A DNA stretch of 43,828 nt from Magnetococcales bacterium (GCA_015660855.1 JACSDG010000042.1:1-43828); one strand, 5' to 3'. Positions 8,997 through 18,425 are shown, counted from the first letter of the stretch. Notes: generated by a model from the sequence alone, not told the origin. Made by a program: numbers and translations.

Positions 8997-11900
8997 ATGC
9001 CATCTGCCGAACAACTTCGCAGCCGCCTTTTGAAGAAGCTTTCCGAGCTGTTCCAGCTTGACCAGCCGGACCTCGATTTCGGCTTTTACCGCATCATGCA
9101 CGCCAAGGCGCAGGAAGTTCAGGACTTCATCGGCACCGACCTGCTGAAAATAGTGGCAGATGCCTTCGGCGATGTGGACGAGGCCCGCAAGGCCGAGCTG
9201 CAGGCCTCCTATGAGAAGGCCATTCAGACCGCCAAGGATTTCGGTGCTCCCAATCCGGAAGAGACTGAGCCGGTCAAAAAGGCCAAGGCCGCGCTGGATG
9301 CGGCCAAGGATACTTCCAGTGCCGAGGCCGATGTTTATGACCACCTGTATCGCTTCTTTGATCGCTACTACGATGACGGCGATTTCATCTCACGCCGCTA
9401 TTATACCCGGGAAACGTCCGGCAAGGCCGCGCCATTTGCCGTGCCTTACAACGGCGAAGAGGTGAAACTGCACTGGGCTAACGCCGACCAGTATTACATC
9501 AAGAGTGCCGAGTATTTTTCCAATTTTACCTTCGATTTACGGCAGGCAAAGGAAATTCGAGCAGAAGGCGGGCTGAATCTTGAGGATAAGGTTCCTCTTA
9601 ATGTCCATTTTCGCGTCGTCGAAGCCACCGAGGGCGAGCACGGCAATGTCAAGGCTTCCGAATCCAATAAGTGCTTCTTCATCCTGCATGCCGAAAATCC
9701 CCTGGCTTTGACCGAAACCAGCGAGCTGGTCGTCAATTTCGAGTACAGGCCCGACCCGGAAAAAACCGGCCAGGAAAACACTTGGCGGGACAAGCGCAAC
9801 GCCGAGGCTGTGGAGACCATACTGGAGCGTCTCCAGGCTATGGCGGCTGCCGATGGCGAACATGGAAAACAGATCGCGGAATATCTGCGTCTGTTCAAGG
9901 TTCGTGCTCCGACCGATAGCGACAAGAATCGCCCGGTACTGGCCAAATACGTAAACCAGTACACCGCCCGCAACACCATGGACTATTTTATTCATAAGGA
10001 TCTTGGTAGCTTCCTGCGTCGGGAACTGGACTTCTACATCAAGAACGAGGTTATGCGCCTTGATGACATTGAAAATGCAGAAGCTCCTGCGGTCGAAAGC
10101 TATCTGGCCAAGATCAAGGTGTTGCGCAAGATCGCGGGCAAGCTGATCAGCTTTTTGGCCCAGCTTGAGGATTTTCAGAAAAAGATCTGGCTCAAGAAGA
10201 AGTTTATTATTGAAACCAACTACTGCATCACCCTCGACCGGGTTCCCGATGAGTTCTACGCGGAAGTGGTAGCCAACGAGGCACAGTGTGAAGAATGGAT
10301 CAAGCTGTTCGCTATCGACGAGATCAAGGCCGACCTGAATGGTCCGGGATTTTCAAAGCCCTTGACGCTCAAGTTCCTCAAGGCCAACAACAAGCTGGTG
10401 CTGGATACCCGCTTTTTCGATGAAGGCTTTAAAGCACGACTGGTGGCGTCGATTGAAAACTTCGATGAGCAGTGCGATGGTCTGTTGATTCACTCGGAGA
10501 ATTTTCAGGCGTTGAATTTATTGAAGGAACGCTATTGCGAGCAAGTAAAATGTATATATATTGACCCACCGTATAACACTGAACAAGATCGACAACAAGG
10601 TAAATTTATATACAAAGACAGCTTTGAAAGCTCATCATGGCTTGCGCTAATGGCTGATCGTATCATCCACAGTACCTTAACAATGCGTGGTGATGCTACC
10701 TTCTTTTCAAGTATTGATCATAACGAAATTGGCGCAATCAAATACTTATTGGAGTCAATCTTTGGAAGGAATAACTTTGAAGGGCTTATTTCGTGGAGGA
10801 GAAGACACAATCAGCCAAACGACAAGACCAAAATGATTGGAATGGTTTCTGAATACATTATCAGTTATGCCAAAAATCAAGCTCTTTACAAGAAAGCTGG
10901 TGTGGGCAAGTTAGATCTCACAGGCGATTTTTCAAATCCAGACAATGATCCACGTGGCGATTGGGCGTCAAAACCATGGAAGGTCGGTTCAGACCAAAGT
11001 GGTTCTCGTTACAAGATAGAAATACCTACAGGTAGAATCCTGGACGAAGAGTGGATGGGGGAAGAATCAACGTATAGACAGCTACTTGCTGATGCAAGAA
11101 TATACTTCCCAAAGAACGGAGATGGAAATCCAAGAAAGAAATACTACAAATCTGAAAGAGAAGATGAAGGGCAATGTGCCACGAATTGGTGGCATCACGA
11201 ACAGTTTGGGCATAACCAAGGTGCCAATGATCTAATGACTTCACTAATTGGATCCAAAAATGTATTCAGCAATCCAAAACCTATTGAATTGATCCGTGGT
11301 ATCCTTCTCATTGCAAATTCCAGAAACCATATAGTTCTTGATTATTTCGCTGGATCAGGAACTACCGGCCAAGCGGTTATCAATCTGAATCGTGAGGACG
11401 GTGGTAAACGCAAATACATCCTTGTCGAAATGGGTGATTATTTCGACACCGTTCTTAAGCCCCGCATCGCCAAAGTGGTCTATTCCGAAAGTTGGAAAGA
11501 CGGCAAACCCACGGCTCGCCATACTGGCATTTCACACTGTTTCAAATATATCCGCCTGGAATCTTATGAGGATACGCTCAACAACCTGCGCCTCGACCAC
11601 AACCCCAAGCGCAAAAAGGCAGTAGCTGCCAATCCGGCACTCAGGGAAGACTACATGCTCCGCTACCTGCTGGATGTGGAGACACGGGGCAGTCAGTCGT
11701 TGCTCAATATCGACGCTTTTGCCGATCCGACCGCCTACACCCTGGATGTCAAGAAATCGGGTACGGACGAGTACGTCACCCGTGCGGTCGATCTGATCGA
11801 GACCTTCAATTACCTGATCAGTCTGCGCGTGATGCATTCATCTGTGCCGCAAACCTTTCAGGCGACCTTTAAGCGCATTACGGACCCGGAACTGCCAGAA

Positions 11901-12260
11901 GACCAGCACACCAAGCTGGTGGTGGATGGCCGAATCTTACAGGAGGAAAGCGGTCCGTGGTGGTTCCGAAAGGTCGAGGGCTGGGTGCCCAAGGACCCGG
12001 CCAATCCCAACAATGGCCAGAGGGAAAAAGTCCTGATCGTCTGGCGCAAGCTCACCGACGATATTGAGCAAGACAACCTGATGCTGGATGAATGGTTCCA
12101 GAAGAACCGTATCCGCACCCGCGATTTCGAGTTCGACACCATCTACGTGAATGGCAGCAACAATCTGCCCAATCTGAAGCTGGACGACGAAAATTGGAAG
12201 GTCCGCCTCATCGAAGAAGAGTTCATGAAGCGCATGTGGAATACGGAGGGTATGTCGTGA
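8997..12260 (+). CDS. Mod-type site-specific DNA methyltransferase (beta-class, adenine)
   Basis: This 1087-residue protein starts at ATG 8997 with AGGAGAT 8 bases upstream. The catalytic DPPY motif (IDPPYNT, D523) precedes the AdoMet-binding motif I (DYFAGSGTTGQAV, F784-T790). That order is typical of beta-class N6-adenine methyltransferases such as type III Mod. The region between them (about 530-780) should contain the target-recognition part. The long N-terminal part (1-500) opens with RSRLLKKLSELFQLDQPDLDFGFYRIM, which I associate with large Mod-like proteins of defence islands. It modifies host DNA so that the linked helicase/nuclease can recognise unmodified DNA (inference). The segment 10540-11390 is visibly AT-richer than both flanks. 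The stop overlaps the next start by 4 bases (GTGA). Confidence 0.9.
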   Translation: MPSAEQLRSRLLKKLSELFQLDQPDLDFGFYRIMHAKAQEVQDFIGTDLLKIVADAFGDVDEARKAELQASYEKAIQTAKDFGAPNPEETEPVKKAKAALDAAKDTSSAEADVYDHLYRFFDRYYDDGDFISRRYYTRETSGKAAPFAVPYNGEEVKLHWANADQYYIKSAEYFSNFTFDLRQAKEIRAEGGLNLEDKVPLNVHFRVVEATEGEHGNVKASESNKCFFILHAENPLALTETSELVVNFEYRPDPEKTGQENTWRDKRNAEAVETILERLQAMAAADGEHGKQIAEYLRLFKVRAPTDSDKNRPVLAKYVNQYTARNTMDYFIHKDLGSFLRRELDFYIKNEVMRLDDIENAEAPAVESYLAKIKVLRKIAGKLISFLAQLEDFQKKIWLKKKFIIETNYCITLDRVPDEFYAEVVANEAQCEEWIKLFAIDEIKADLNGPGFSKPLTLKFLKANNKLVLDTRFFDEGFKARLVASIENFDEQCDGLLIHSENFQALNLLKERYCEQVKCIYIDPPYNTEQDRQQGKFIYKDSFESSSWLALMADRIIHSTLTMRGDATFFSSIDHNEIGAIKYLLESIFGRNNFEGLISWRRRHNQPNDKTKMIGMVSEYIISYAKNQALYKKAGVGKLDLTGDFSNPDNDPRGDWASKPWKVGSDQSGSRYKIEIPTGRILDEEWMGEESTYRQLLADARIYFPKNGDGNPRKKYYKSEREDEGQCATNWWHHEQFGHNQGANDLMTSLIGSKNVFSNPKPIELIRGILLIANSRNHIVLDYFAGSGTTGQAVINLNREDGGKRKYILVEMGDYFDTVLKPRIAKVVYSESWKDGKPTARHTGISHCFKYIRLESYEDTLNNLRLDHNPKRKKAVAANPALREDYMLRYLLDVETRGSQSLLNIDAFADPTAYTLDVKKSGTDEYVTRAVDLIETFNYLISLRVMHSSVPQTFQATFKRITDPELPEDQHTKLVVDGRILQEESGPWWFRKVEGWVPKDPANPNNGQREKVLIVWRKLTDDIEQDNLMLDEWFQKNRIRTRDFEFDTIYVNGSNNLPNLKLDDENWKVRLIEEEFMKRMWNTEGMS

Positions 12261-13390
12261 AGGGAGCAATCAAGAAAATCAGCATAAGCGGTTGCAAGTC
12301 GATTCGAGAATTGAAGGAGTTTGAACTCAGGACCCTGAACATTATCATCGGATCTAATGGATCTGGAAAGAGTAATCTTGTGCAGGTGTTCCAGTTGCTC
12401 ATGGCGATGACACGGAAAAATCTCCAGAAATTCATTTTGGAAAATGGCGGTGCGGACAATTTTCTGCACAATGGCCCTAAGAACACGCCTGCTATAAAAA
12501 TAGAGTTTGAATTTGAGTCGCATAGCAGTTATGCGCAAGGATCAAATTTCTACCGTTTCGAGTTGACGCCTACCGTCGATGAAACATTTCTCGCCAGTGA
12601 AGAACAAAAATATGTAACAACCAACTGGCGTTCCTATGGCCCCCCTTCGCCTGAAAGTCGTCTGTACGATGAACGCGTTGAGAAATCTGCGAACGGCCAG
12701 TTTAATGGTGTCGGTCATTTTGTCTATGAGTCCATTGCGCACTGGATGGTCTACCACTTTCATGACACCAGCTCTACGGCTCCGATGCGCCGCTCGGAGA
12801 TTGTCGAAGATAATCAGGTTCTTCGGAACAATGGCGGCAATATTGCGCCCTTTCTGCTGAGACTGAAGAATGATCAATTTCACCGGTCCTATTATCAGGA
12901 GATTGTCAATGCCACTCGGCTAGTAATTCCATTCTTTGATGATTTTCGTCTGGACGTTCTCACGTATGGCGATGCCGAAAAAGTCAAACTCAGTTGGCAG
13001 CAAAAAGGTTCCGATTTCCCGATGCAGCCCTATCATCTCTCTGATGGTTCCATCCGGTTTATCTGTCTTGCTACGGCACTTCTGCAACCTTTTCCGCCTT
13101 CAGCCATTGTGATTGATGAGCCGGAATTAGGCTTGCACCCTGAGGCCATTGTCATCTTGGCGGAATTGATTCATGCCGCTGCCAAAAAGACGCAAATCCT
13201 GGTGGCGACACAATCGCCTTCTCTCCTCAATGAATTTGCCATTGAAGACATTGTTGTGGTGAACCGCAAGGAAGGACAATCCACCTTTGCAAGGTTAAAC
13301 CATGCTGACTATAAAGAATGGCTGGAAGAGTACTCTGTCGGAGAGTTATGGACCAAGAATGTGATCGATGGGGGAACCAGCCATGAGTGA
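12257..13390 (+). CDS. AAA family (RecF/OLD-like) ATPase
   Basis: This 377-residue ABC-type ATPase starts at GTG 12257, with GGAGGG 6 bases upstream, inside the methyltransferase stop (GTGA overlap). Walker A is G32SNGSGKS39 (IIIGSNGSGKSN). The signature-like segment is YHLSDGSIRF, Walker B is IVIDEPELGLHP with D287 and E288, and the switch region is VATQSPSLLNEF. This is the AAA_21/AAA_15 arrangement found in OLD-family, PARIS (AriA) and related anti-phage ATPases. There is no fused nuclease; the DUF4276 gene directly downstream (8-base overlap) is the likely partner. It probably acts as a sensor/regulator that controls that partner. A reading-frame extension upstream to 12092 lies in the methyltransferase gene and is rejected. 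Confidence 0.88.
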   Translation: MKGAIKKISISGCKSIRELKEFELRTLNIIIGSNGSGKSNLVQVFQLLMAMTRKNLQKFILENGGADNFLHNGPKNTPAIKIEFEFESHSSYAQGSNFYRFELTPTVDETFLASEEQKYVTTNWRSYGPPSPESRLYDERVEKSANGQFNGVGHFVYESIAHWMVYHFHDTSSTAPMRRSEIVEDNQVLRNNGGNIAPFLLRLKNDQFHRSYYQEIVNATRLVIPFFDDFRLDVLTYGDAEKVKLSWQQKGSDFPMQPYHLSDGSIRFICLATALLQPFPPSAIVIDEPELGLHPEAIVILAELIHAAAKKTQILVATQSPSLLNEFAIEDIVVVNRKEGQSTFARLNHADYKEWLEEYSVGELWTKNVIDGGTSHE

Positions 13391-13862
13391 TTTTGCTGAA
13401 GTCATTGTGCTGGTGGAAGGTCTGACCGAGCATCGATTCGTCAAACAACTTCTTGCACCATATATGGCAGACCGCGGCGTGTATTTGACGCCAATCATTC
13501 TGGATAAACCCGGTGAAAAAGGTGGTGATGTAAAATTTGCACGGGCCATAAATGACATTGAGAAGCATCTCAAACAACGGCGGGACACTTGGCTTACACT
13601 CCTTATCGATTACTACGGCATTAAACAGCATGTTGACGCGATTCTTGCGGAATGTAAGGAGCCAGAAAAGATTAACGACCATAGCACAACAGCACCTTCA
13701 AAAAGGCTGGAGGCACTTTCTGATCGTTTCAAAAAAACTTCTACCGGCCTAGCGATAGCCACGGAAATCGGCATTTCCAAAATGCGCTTCGCCTGCCCGC
13801 TGTTTGACGCTTGGCTGACAAAACTGGAATCACTTGTGGGGAGCAAAGATGGCGAAGCGTAA
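13383..13862 (+). CDS. DUF4276 family protein, possible Toprim-like effector
   Basis: This 159-residue protein starts at ATG 13383 (ATGAGTGA overlap with the ATPase stop; GGGGGA upstream). It matches DUF4276: VIVLVEGLTEHRFVKQLL at the N-terminus, LTLLIDYYGI in the middle, APSKRLEAL, then IATEIGISKMRFACPLFDAWL at the C-terminus. E12 in VEGLTE sits in a setting like the conserved glutamate of Toprim domains (OLD nucleases, DUF4435 of PARIS), and D76 in LIDYYG could be the following acidic site. The Toprim relation is my inference. DUF4276 genes are commonly paired with AAA ATPases, as here. The pair resembles a split OLD-type nuclease. Its 3' end overlaps the helicase start by 14 bases. Confidence 0.85.
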   Translation: MSDFAEVIVLVEGLTEHRFVKQLLAPYMADRGVYLTPIILDKPGEKGGDVKFARAINDIEKHLKQRRDTWLTLLIDYYGIKQHVDAILAECKEPEKINDHSTTAPSKRLEALSDRFKKTSTGLAIATEIGISKMRFACPLFDAWLTKLESLVGSKDGEA

Positions 13863-16800
13863 AATCAGAGGAAAAAGGCCGCATTCATTCAGAAATAAAC
13901 TACTGCTCAATCAGTGGCTGGTGAGCCTGTTCGGCATCGATCCGCTTGTCGAACACAAAGTCAATGGCAAAGTGGTTCGCCCCTTTCACAAATTGGCCGA
14001 TCCCATCCGCGATCCGCGTCTGGAAGGGTTGGACAAGGATAATCTGCATTTTTTCTACCACCATCTCGGCGATAGCCCGCTCTTTAGCTATGCCGATCCA
14101 ACGGCTGATTTCCCGGGCTTTCGCATCAGTCGGGATATGCTCTTGACCTACGAGCAAAACATCGTTCGTCATACCCAGGCAATCAATGAAAAGCGCCACC
14201 GCCCCATTGGGTGGAAATACTACCAATGGCTGACTCTGATCTTTGTTGAAATCTACCTGGACCGCTTTTTTGGCAATCGTGAAGGGATGCTCGCCGATCT
14301 CAATGCATTTGTTGAGCGTTTTAACCGCCACTGGGACGATTACGCCGATGTGCCGCCTTACAACGAGGATGACCTGAACAAGCTCTGCATGCAGAACGCC
14401 ACCGGCAGCGGCAAGACGCTGCTAATGCACGTCAACCTGCTGCAATACCGGCACTATGCCGCAAAGCATGGAAAGGATAAAGAACTCTCCCGTGTCATCC
14501 TGCTGACGCCAAACGAGCGGTTGTCCGAACAGCACGTTATGGAGTTATATGAAAGTGGTTTTTGGTCTGTTTCAAAACTGGATGTGAAAGGACAAGTGCA
14601 GTCGGCTTTCGGAAATATCGATGTCATTGAAATTACCAAACTCGGTGACAAAGAGGGACCGAACACCCTCGCCACGCGAAGCCTGGGCGATCAGAACCTG
14701 CTTCTGGTTGATGAAGGGCATCGCGGCATGAGCGGCAAAGAGGAAGGCGTCTGGTTCACCCGACGTTCAGACCTTTGCGCCAAGGGGTTCACCTTCGAGT
14801 ATTCGGCCACCTTCGAGCAGGCCGTTCAGGCCTCAGGCAATGCCGATTTTGAGAACAGCTACGCCAAGACGGTCGTTTTTGATTACTCCTACCGGTGGTT
14901 CTATGAGGACGGTTTCGGCAAGGATTATCAGATTCTGAACCTGCCAGGATCATTCAAAGAGACGCAGTCGATCTATATAACAGCCTGCCTGCTGAAGTTC
15001 TACCAGCAGCTCCGTATCTACGAGGAAAAGACGAAAGATTTCGAGCCGTTCCATCTGGAAAAGCCACTGTGGGTATTTGTTGGCAGCACGGTTTCTTCGG
15101 GCAAGATGAGCAAGGATGAACAGATCGTGGCTACGGACGTGGCACGCATCATCCAGTTTATCGCCGAATTCCTCGACAACCAGCAGGTGGCGATGCGGCG
15201 CATGCATGAGATCCTCACCGGCAAAGGCCAGGATACCGGCCTGTTGGACAAGGACGGAAACGACATTTTTGCCGGGGCCTTTACCTATCTGGCCCGGAGC
15301 ATGAATGGCGGCGAAACCGTTGAAGCCCTCTACCGGGATATTCTTTCCAGGCTGTTCAACCATGCCGCAGGCGGTCATTTATCACTGGATCGCATCAAGG
15401 GCGAATCCGGCGAAGTGGCCTTGCGTGTGGGCACGAGTGAAACGCCCTTCGGTCTGATCAATGTCGGTGATGCCAAGAGCCTGTGCGATCACGTGGCCGA
15501 AGTGGCGGCACAGAACGGTACACGGCTGACCGTGGAAGACAGTGACTTTACCGAGGCGATGTTCGCCTCCGTGAAGGATTCCACGTCACCGGTCAACCTG
15601 CTTATCGGCTCCAAGAAATTTGTTGAAGGCTGGGACTGCTGGCGCGTCAGCACCATGGGCTTGATGCATGTCGGGCGCTCGGAAGGCTCACAGATCATTC
15701 AGCTCTTCGGGCGCGGTGTCCGCTTGAAGGGTTACGAGTGGAGCCTCAAGCGCAGCGGCCATTCCTATGCGCCGCTCCGGCCGACCTTCATTGAGGAATT
15801 GGAAACCCTCAATGTGTTCGGCATCGAAGCCGACTTCATGGAGAAGTTCCGCGAGTTTCTCAAAGAGGAAGGCCTTCCCGGCAACGAGCGCCGCAAGATT
15901 ATTACCATCCCGCTGAATGTCACCTATGACTTCGGCAAGAAGCTCAAAATCCTCCGCCCTAAGCGGAAGGCCTCTGACGGCAAGGAATACGACTTCAAGA
16001 AGGATGCGGCGGTACCAACAGTCGGGGATATCCCGGACTACATGACGCACAACAAGGTTGTTGCCGACTGGTACCCGCGCATTCAGGCCATGCAGTCACG
16101 CGGTACATCCCTGGCAACCCAGAAGGACAAGGTGTCGTTACGTGAACAGCATCTGGCTCTGCTGGATTACGACACGCTCTTTTTTGATCTGGAGCGGTTT
16201 AAGCGCGAACGGAACTGGTACAACTTCAATATTACCAAGGATGGTATTCAACGTCTGATGAGGAACACGAACTGGTACACCCTCTACCTGCCAGAAACCC
16301 GCATGAACCCGGTAACCTTTGATGGCGTGCTCTTGTTGCAGCAGGTGGCGTCCGAGCTTCTGAAGCGGTACTGCGATCACTACTATAACTATCGCAAACG
16401 AGAGTACATAGAGCCGCGTCTTGAACTGCGCGACCTGACTCTGGATGATGACAACATCCCGCAGGAGGAGTGCTACCAACTCATCGTGGATGGCGATGAA
16501 GAACAGGTCATCCAGGGAATCCAGCAGATCAAGAAGGATTTGGAGCAGAAAAAGGATGATCTGCTGAAGGTTGGCGATCTGAACGCCTGCAATTTCGGCA
16601 AGCACCTGTTCCAGCCGCTTTTTCACGTCCGGCGCGGTGGGAAAATCACCATCCTGCCTGTCGCCCTCAACGAGAGCGAATATCAGTTTGTCACCGATCT
16701 GAAGACTTGGTGCGACGGCCACAAAGCCGCTCTGGAAAAGGATGGAATGGAACTTTTTCTGCTCAGAAACATGAGTCGAGGCAAAGGCGTGGGATTCTTC

Positions 16801-17130
16801 GAGGCTGGCAACTTCCATCCCGATTTCATTCTGTGGATGCTGATTGGCGGGAAACAGTACGTCACCTTCATCGAACCGCATGGTCTGTTGCACGAAGGCT
16901 CTGCCAGCGAGAAGGTTCTGTTCCACAAACGGATCAAGGATGTCGAGCAGCGATTGGAGGACCCAACCGTGATCCTCAACAGCTTCATCCTTTCTTGGAC
17001 GCGGTACCCGCAACTGAAATGGGACAGATCTCAGCACGATCTTGAGAAAATGCATGTGCTGTTCATGACTGACGATCGGGATAGATACATCGACAAGCTG
17101 TTCGCCAAGTCGAGGGGAATAGTCAGATGA
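13849..17130 (+). CDS. Res-type DEAD/DEAH (DEGH) helicase with C-terminal nuclease-like motif
   Basis: This 1093-residue superfamily 2 helicase resembles the Res subunit of type III restriction systems. ATG 13849 is preceded by GGGGAGC. Motifs: ATGSGKT (K189), DEGH at 288-291, FEYSATFEQA (motif III), and KFVEGWDCWRVSTMGLMHVGRSEGSQIIQLFGRGVR (motifs V-VI). Near the C-terminus, FHPDFILWM (P991, D992) is followed by TFIEPHG (E1009, H1011). This has the layout of a PD-(D/E)XK nuclease, but with histidine where lysine is usual. It is expected to translocate on and cut unmodified DNA together with the Mod-like protein (inference). It is the last gene of the four-gene operon, and the DNA turns into repeats 20 bases after its stop. 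Confidence 0.9.
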   Translation: MAKRKIRGKRPHSFRNKLLLNQWLVSLFGIDPLVEHKVNGKVVRPFHKLADPIRDPRLEGLDKDNLHFFYHHLGDSPLFSYADPTADFPGFRISRDMLLTYEQNIVRHTQAINEKRHRPIGWKYYQWLTLIFVEIYLDRFFGNREGMLADLNAFVERFNRHWDDYADVPPYNEDDLNKLCMQNATGSGKTLLMHVNLLQYRHYAAKHGKDKELSRVILLTPNERLSEQHVMELYESGFWSVSKLDVKGQVQSAFGNIDVIEITKLGDKEGPNTLATRSLGDQNLLLVDEGHRGMSGKEEGVWFTRRSDLCAKGFTFEYSATFEQAVQASGNADFENSYAKTVVFDYSYRWFYEDGFGKDYQILNLPGSFKETQSIYITACLLKFYQQLRIYEEKTKDFEPFHLEKPLWVFVGSTVSSGKMSKDEQIVATDVARIIQFIAEFLDNQQVAMRRMHEILTGKGQDTGLLDKDGNDIFAGAFTYLARSMNGGETVEALYRDILSRLFNHAAGGHLSLDRIKGESGEVALRVGTSETPFGLINVGDAKSLCDHVAEVAAQNGTRLTVEDSDFTEAMFASVKDSTSPVNLLIGSKKFVEGWDCWRVSTMGLMHVGRSEGSQIIQLFGRGVRLKGYEWSLKRSGHSYAPLRPTFIEELETLNVFGIEADFMEKFREFLKEEGLPGNERRKIITIPLNVTYDFGKKLKILRPKRKASDGKEYDFKKDAAVPTVGDIPDYMTHNKVVADWYPRIQAMQSRGTSLATQKDKVSLREQHLALLDYDTLFFDLERFKRERNWYNFNITKDGIQRLMRNTNWYTLYLPETRMNPVTFDGVLLLQQVASELLKRYCDHYYNYRKREYIEPRLELRDLTLDDDNIPQEECYQLIVDGDEEQVIQGIQQIKKDLEQKKDDLLKVGDLNACNFGKHLFQPLFHVRRGGKITILPVALNESEYQFVTDLKTWCDGHKAALEKDGMELFLLRNMSRGKGVGFFEAGNFHPDFILWMLIGGKQYVTFIEPHGLLHEGSASEKVLFHKRIKDVEQRLEDPTVILNSFILSWTRYPQLKWDRSQHDLEKMHVLFMTDDRDRYIDKLFAKSRGIVR

Positions 17131-17149
17131 AGGGATCTGATGAGCAGCA

Positions 17150-17392
17150 GCTGACTTTGATTTTGATTTTCCTGCCCCCCAAGGGGGGTTTAGGGGCGCA
17201 GCCCCAGGGTTTTGATTTTGATTCTTTTGCCTGAAGGGTATAATGTCCTTATTATCAAGATGCTGAGACAAAATAAAAAATCAGGTGTAAGAAAATCAAA
17301 ATCTTCTCCAAACCGCAGCACGGGGGGAGAACCTCCCCCCAGACCCCCGCAATAGTTTCAACCTTAAAAAAAGAGGGGGGGGGACTGAACGG
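17150..17392. repeat. Compound GC-hairpin repeat at right edge of the defence island
   Basis: This non-coding stretch holds two units back to back. The plus-oriented part (17150-17217) has TTTGATTTTGATTTT, a CCCCCCAAGGGGGG hairpin and GGGGCGCAGCCCC. The minus-oriented part (17258-17392) reads, from the cheV stop, CGTAACCGTTCAGT, C/T-runs, AAGGTTGAAACTATTGCGGGGG, a hairpin, GTGCTGCGGTTT. Bases 17258-17305 recur inverted at 43780-43828. The cheV stop codon lies inside the repeat consensus (ACGTAACC). Confidence 0.75.
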
Positions 17393-18346
17393 TTACGTTT
17401 GAACAGGTTTTTCTTTGAGTATGGAGTGCCACCTTAGCACCAGGGAGGCGATGGCGTCGGCTTGGTATTTGGGGATGAAATCGTCGGCCCCCATTTCGTG
17501 TGCTTTCTGCTTGTTGGATGCGTTGCTCATGGAACTGTGCAGGACCATGGGGATGGAAGACAGGCGATGATCGGAATGTTTTTTCATGTTTCTGGTGAAG
17601 GTGAAACCGTCCATGCCGGGCATTTCAATATCGGAGATGATCAAATCATAAAGGGGGGTTGGACTGGCTTCGAAGGTGTTCAGGATGTGCTCAAAGGCTT
17701 TGGCGGCGGCGTCGAAGGATTCATAGGGGGTTCCCATTTGTTCCAGGGTTTTTTCAATCTGGGATCGGGCCGCTTTGGAATCATCAACAACCAGAATTTT
17801 AAACTGGGAAATGTCCAGTTGGCGTCCTTTGGCCAGTAGTTCTTCGGCGATGGTGTCGTCGGCACCGATGATTTCTCCAAGAATTTTTTCGATGTCGAGG
17901 ATTTGTATGGCCGCGCCATCTTTTTCGTAGGTGAGGGCGGTGAGGTAGGCGGATTCCTGGAAGCTGCTGCCGGGGCTTTTGATTTCCTGCCAGCTTCGGG
18001 TGATAAGTTTGTTGGGCTGGCTCACCATGAGTCCCTGGATCATGCCGCTGTATTCACAGACGATGATATAGCTGAGTTCTTTGCCGAGTTGGATGGGAGT
18101 CATGCCCAGGGACATGCCGAGGTCGATGACGGTGACGACCTTGCTGCGAAAATCGATGGCACCGACGATGGCGGGCGATGTTTGCGGCATTTGGGTAATT
18201 TCTTTTGGAGTTTCGATCACTTCGATGATTTTGAATACATTGATGCCATATTGTTGCTTATCCGATAAAAAGAAAGTCAGCATTTCCATTTGATTGGAAA
18301 AAGCGAGGTTTGCCCTTTGGGAAATTTCGTCCATCATGTTTTCCAT
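17393..18346 (-). CDS. cheV: CheV chemotaxis coupling protein
   Basis: This 317-residue protein couples chemoreceptors to CheA and is tuned by phosphorylation. Residues 18-165 are a CheW domain (MEMLTFFLSDKQQYGINVFKIIEVIE, then GAIDFRSKVVTVIDLGMSLG). Residues 182-312 are a receiver domain with D188/D189 (ILVVDDSKAA), phosphoacceptor D239 (LIISDIEMPGMDG) and K293 (FIPKYQ). Length and order match CheV. ATG 18346 has GGATC upstream. No other chemotaxis genes are adjacent, so this is an orphan cheV locus. It is separated by about 80 bases from the gene upstream on the same strand. The stop codon is embedded in a repeat unit. Confidence 0.95.
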   Translation of the reverse strand: MENMMDEISQRANLAFSNQMEMLTFFLSDKQQYGINVFKIIEVIETPKEITQMPQTSPAIVGAIDFRSKVVTVIDLGMSLGMTPIQLGKELSYIIVCEYSGMIQGLMVSQPNKLITRSWQEIKSPGSSFQESAYLTALTYEKDGAAIQILDIEKILGEIIGADDTIAEELLAKGRQLDISQFKILVVDDSKAARSQIEKTLEQMGTPYESFDAAAKAFEHILNTFEASPTPLYDLIISDIEMPGMDGFTFTRNMKKHSDHRLSSIPMVLHSSMSNASNKQKAHEMGADDFIPKYQADAIASLVLRWHSILKEKPVQT

Positions 18347-18425
18347 TGCTTGATCCTTTCAAATTTTCGTGCGTAAATACAATGATTTTGGTGGCCAAGG
18401 GCGGGCATGAACAGGGCTTGTAAGG

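Noticed and set aside
8716-17130. Assignment of the island to DISARM or BREX
   Set aside because: The hallmark genes (drmA/drmB/drmC, or pglZ/brxC) are absent, and the methyltransferase is a Mod-like type with DPPY before FAGSGTT.
16138-17271. Long minus-strand open frame (377 codons) opposite the Res-type helicase
   Set aside because: It lies wholly antisense to a gene with clear helicase motifs, has no ribosome site and no recognisable domain.
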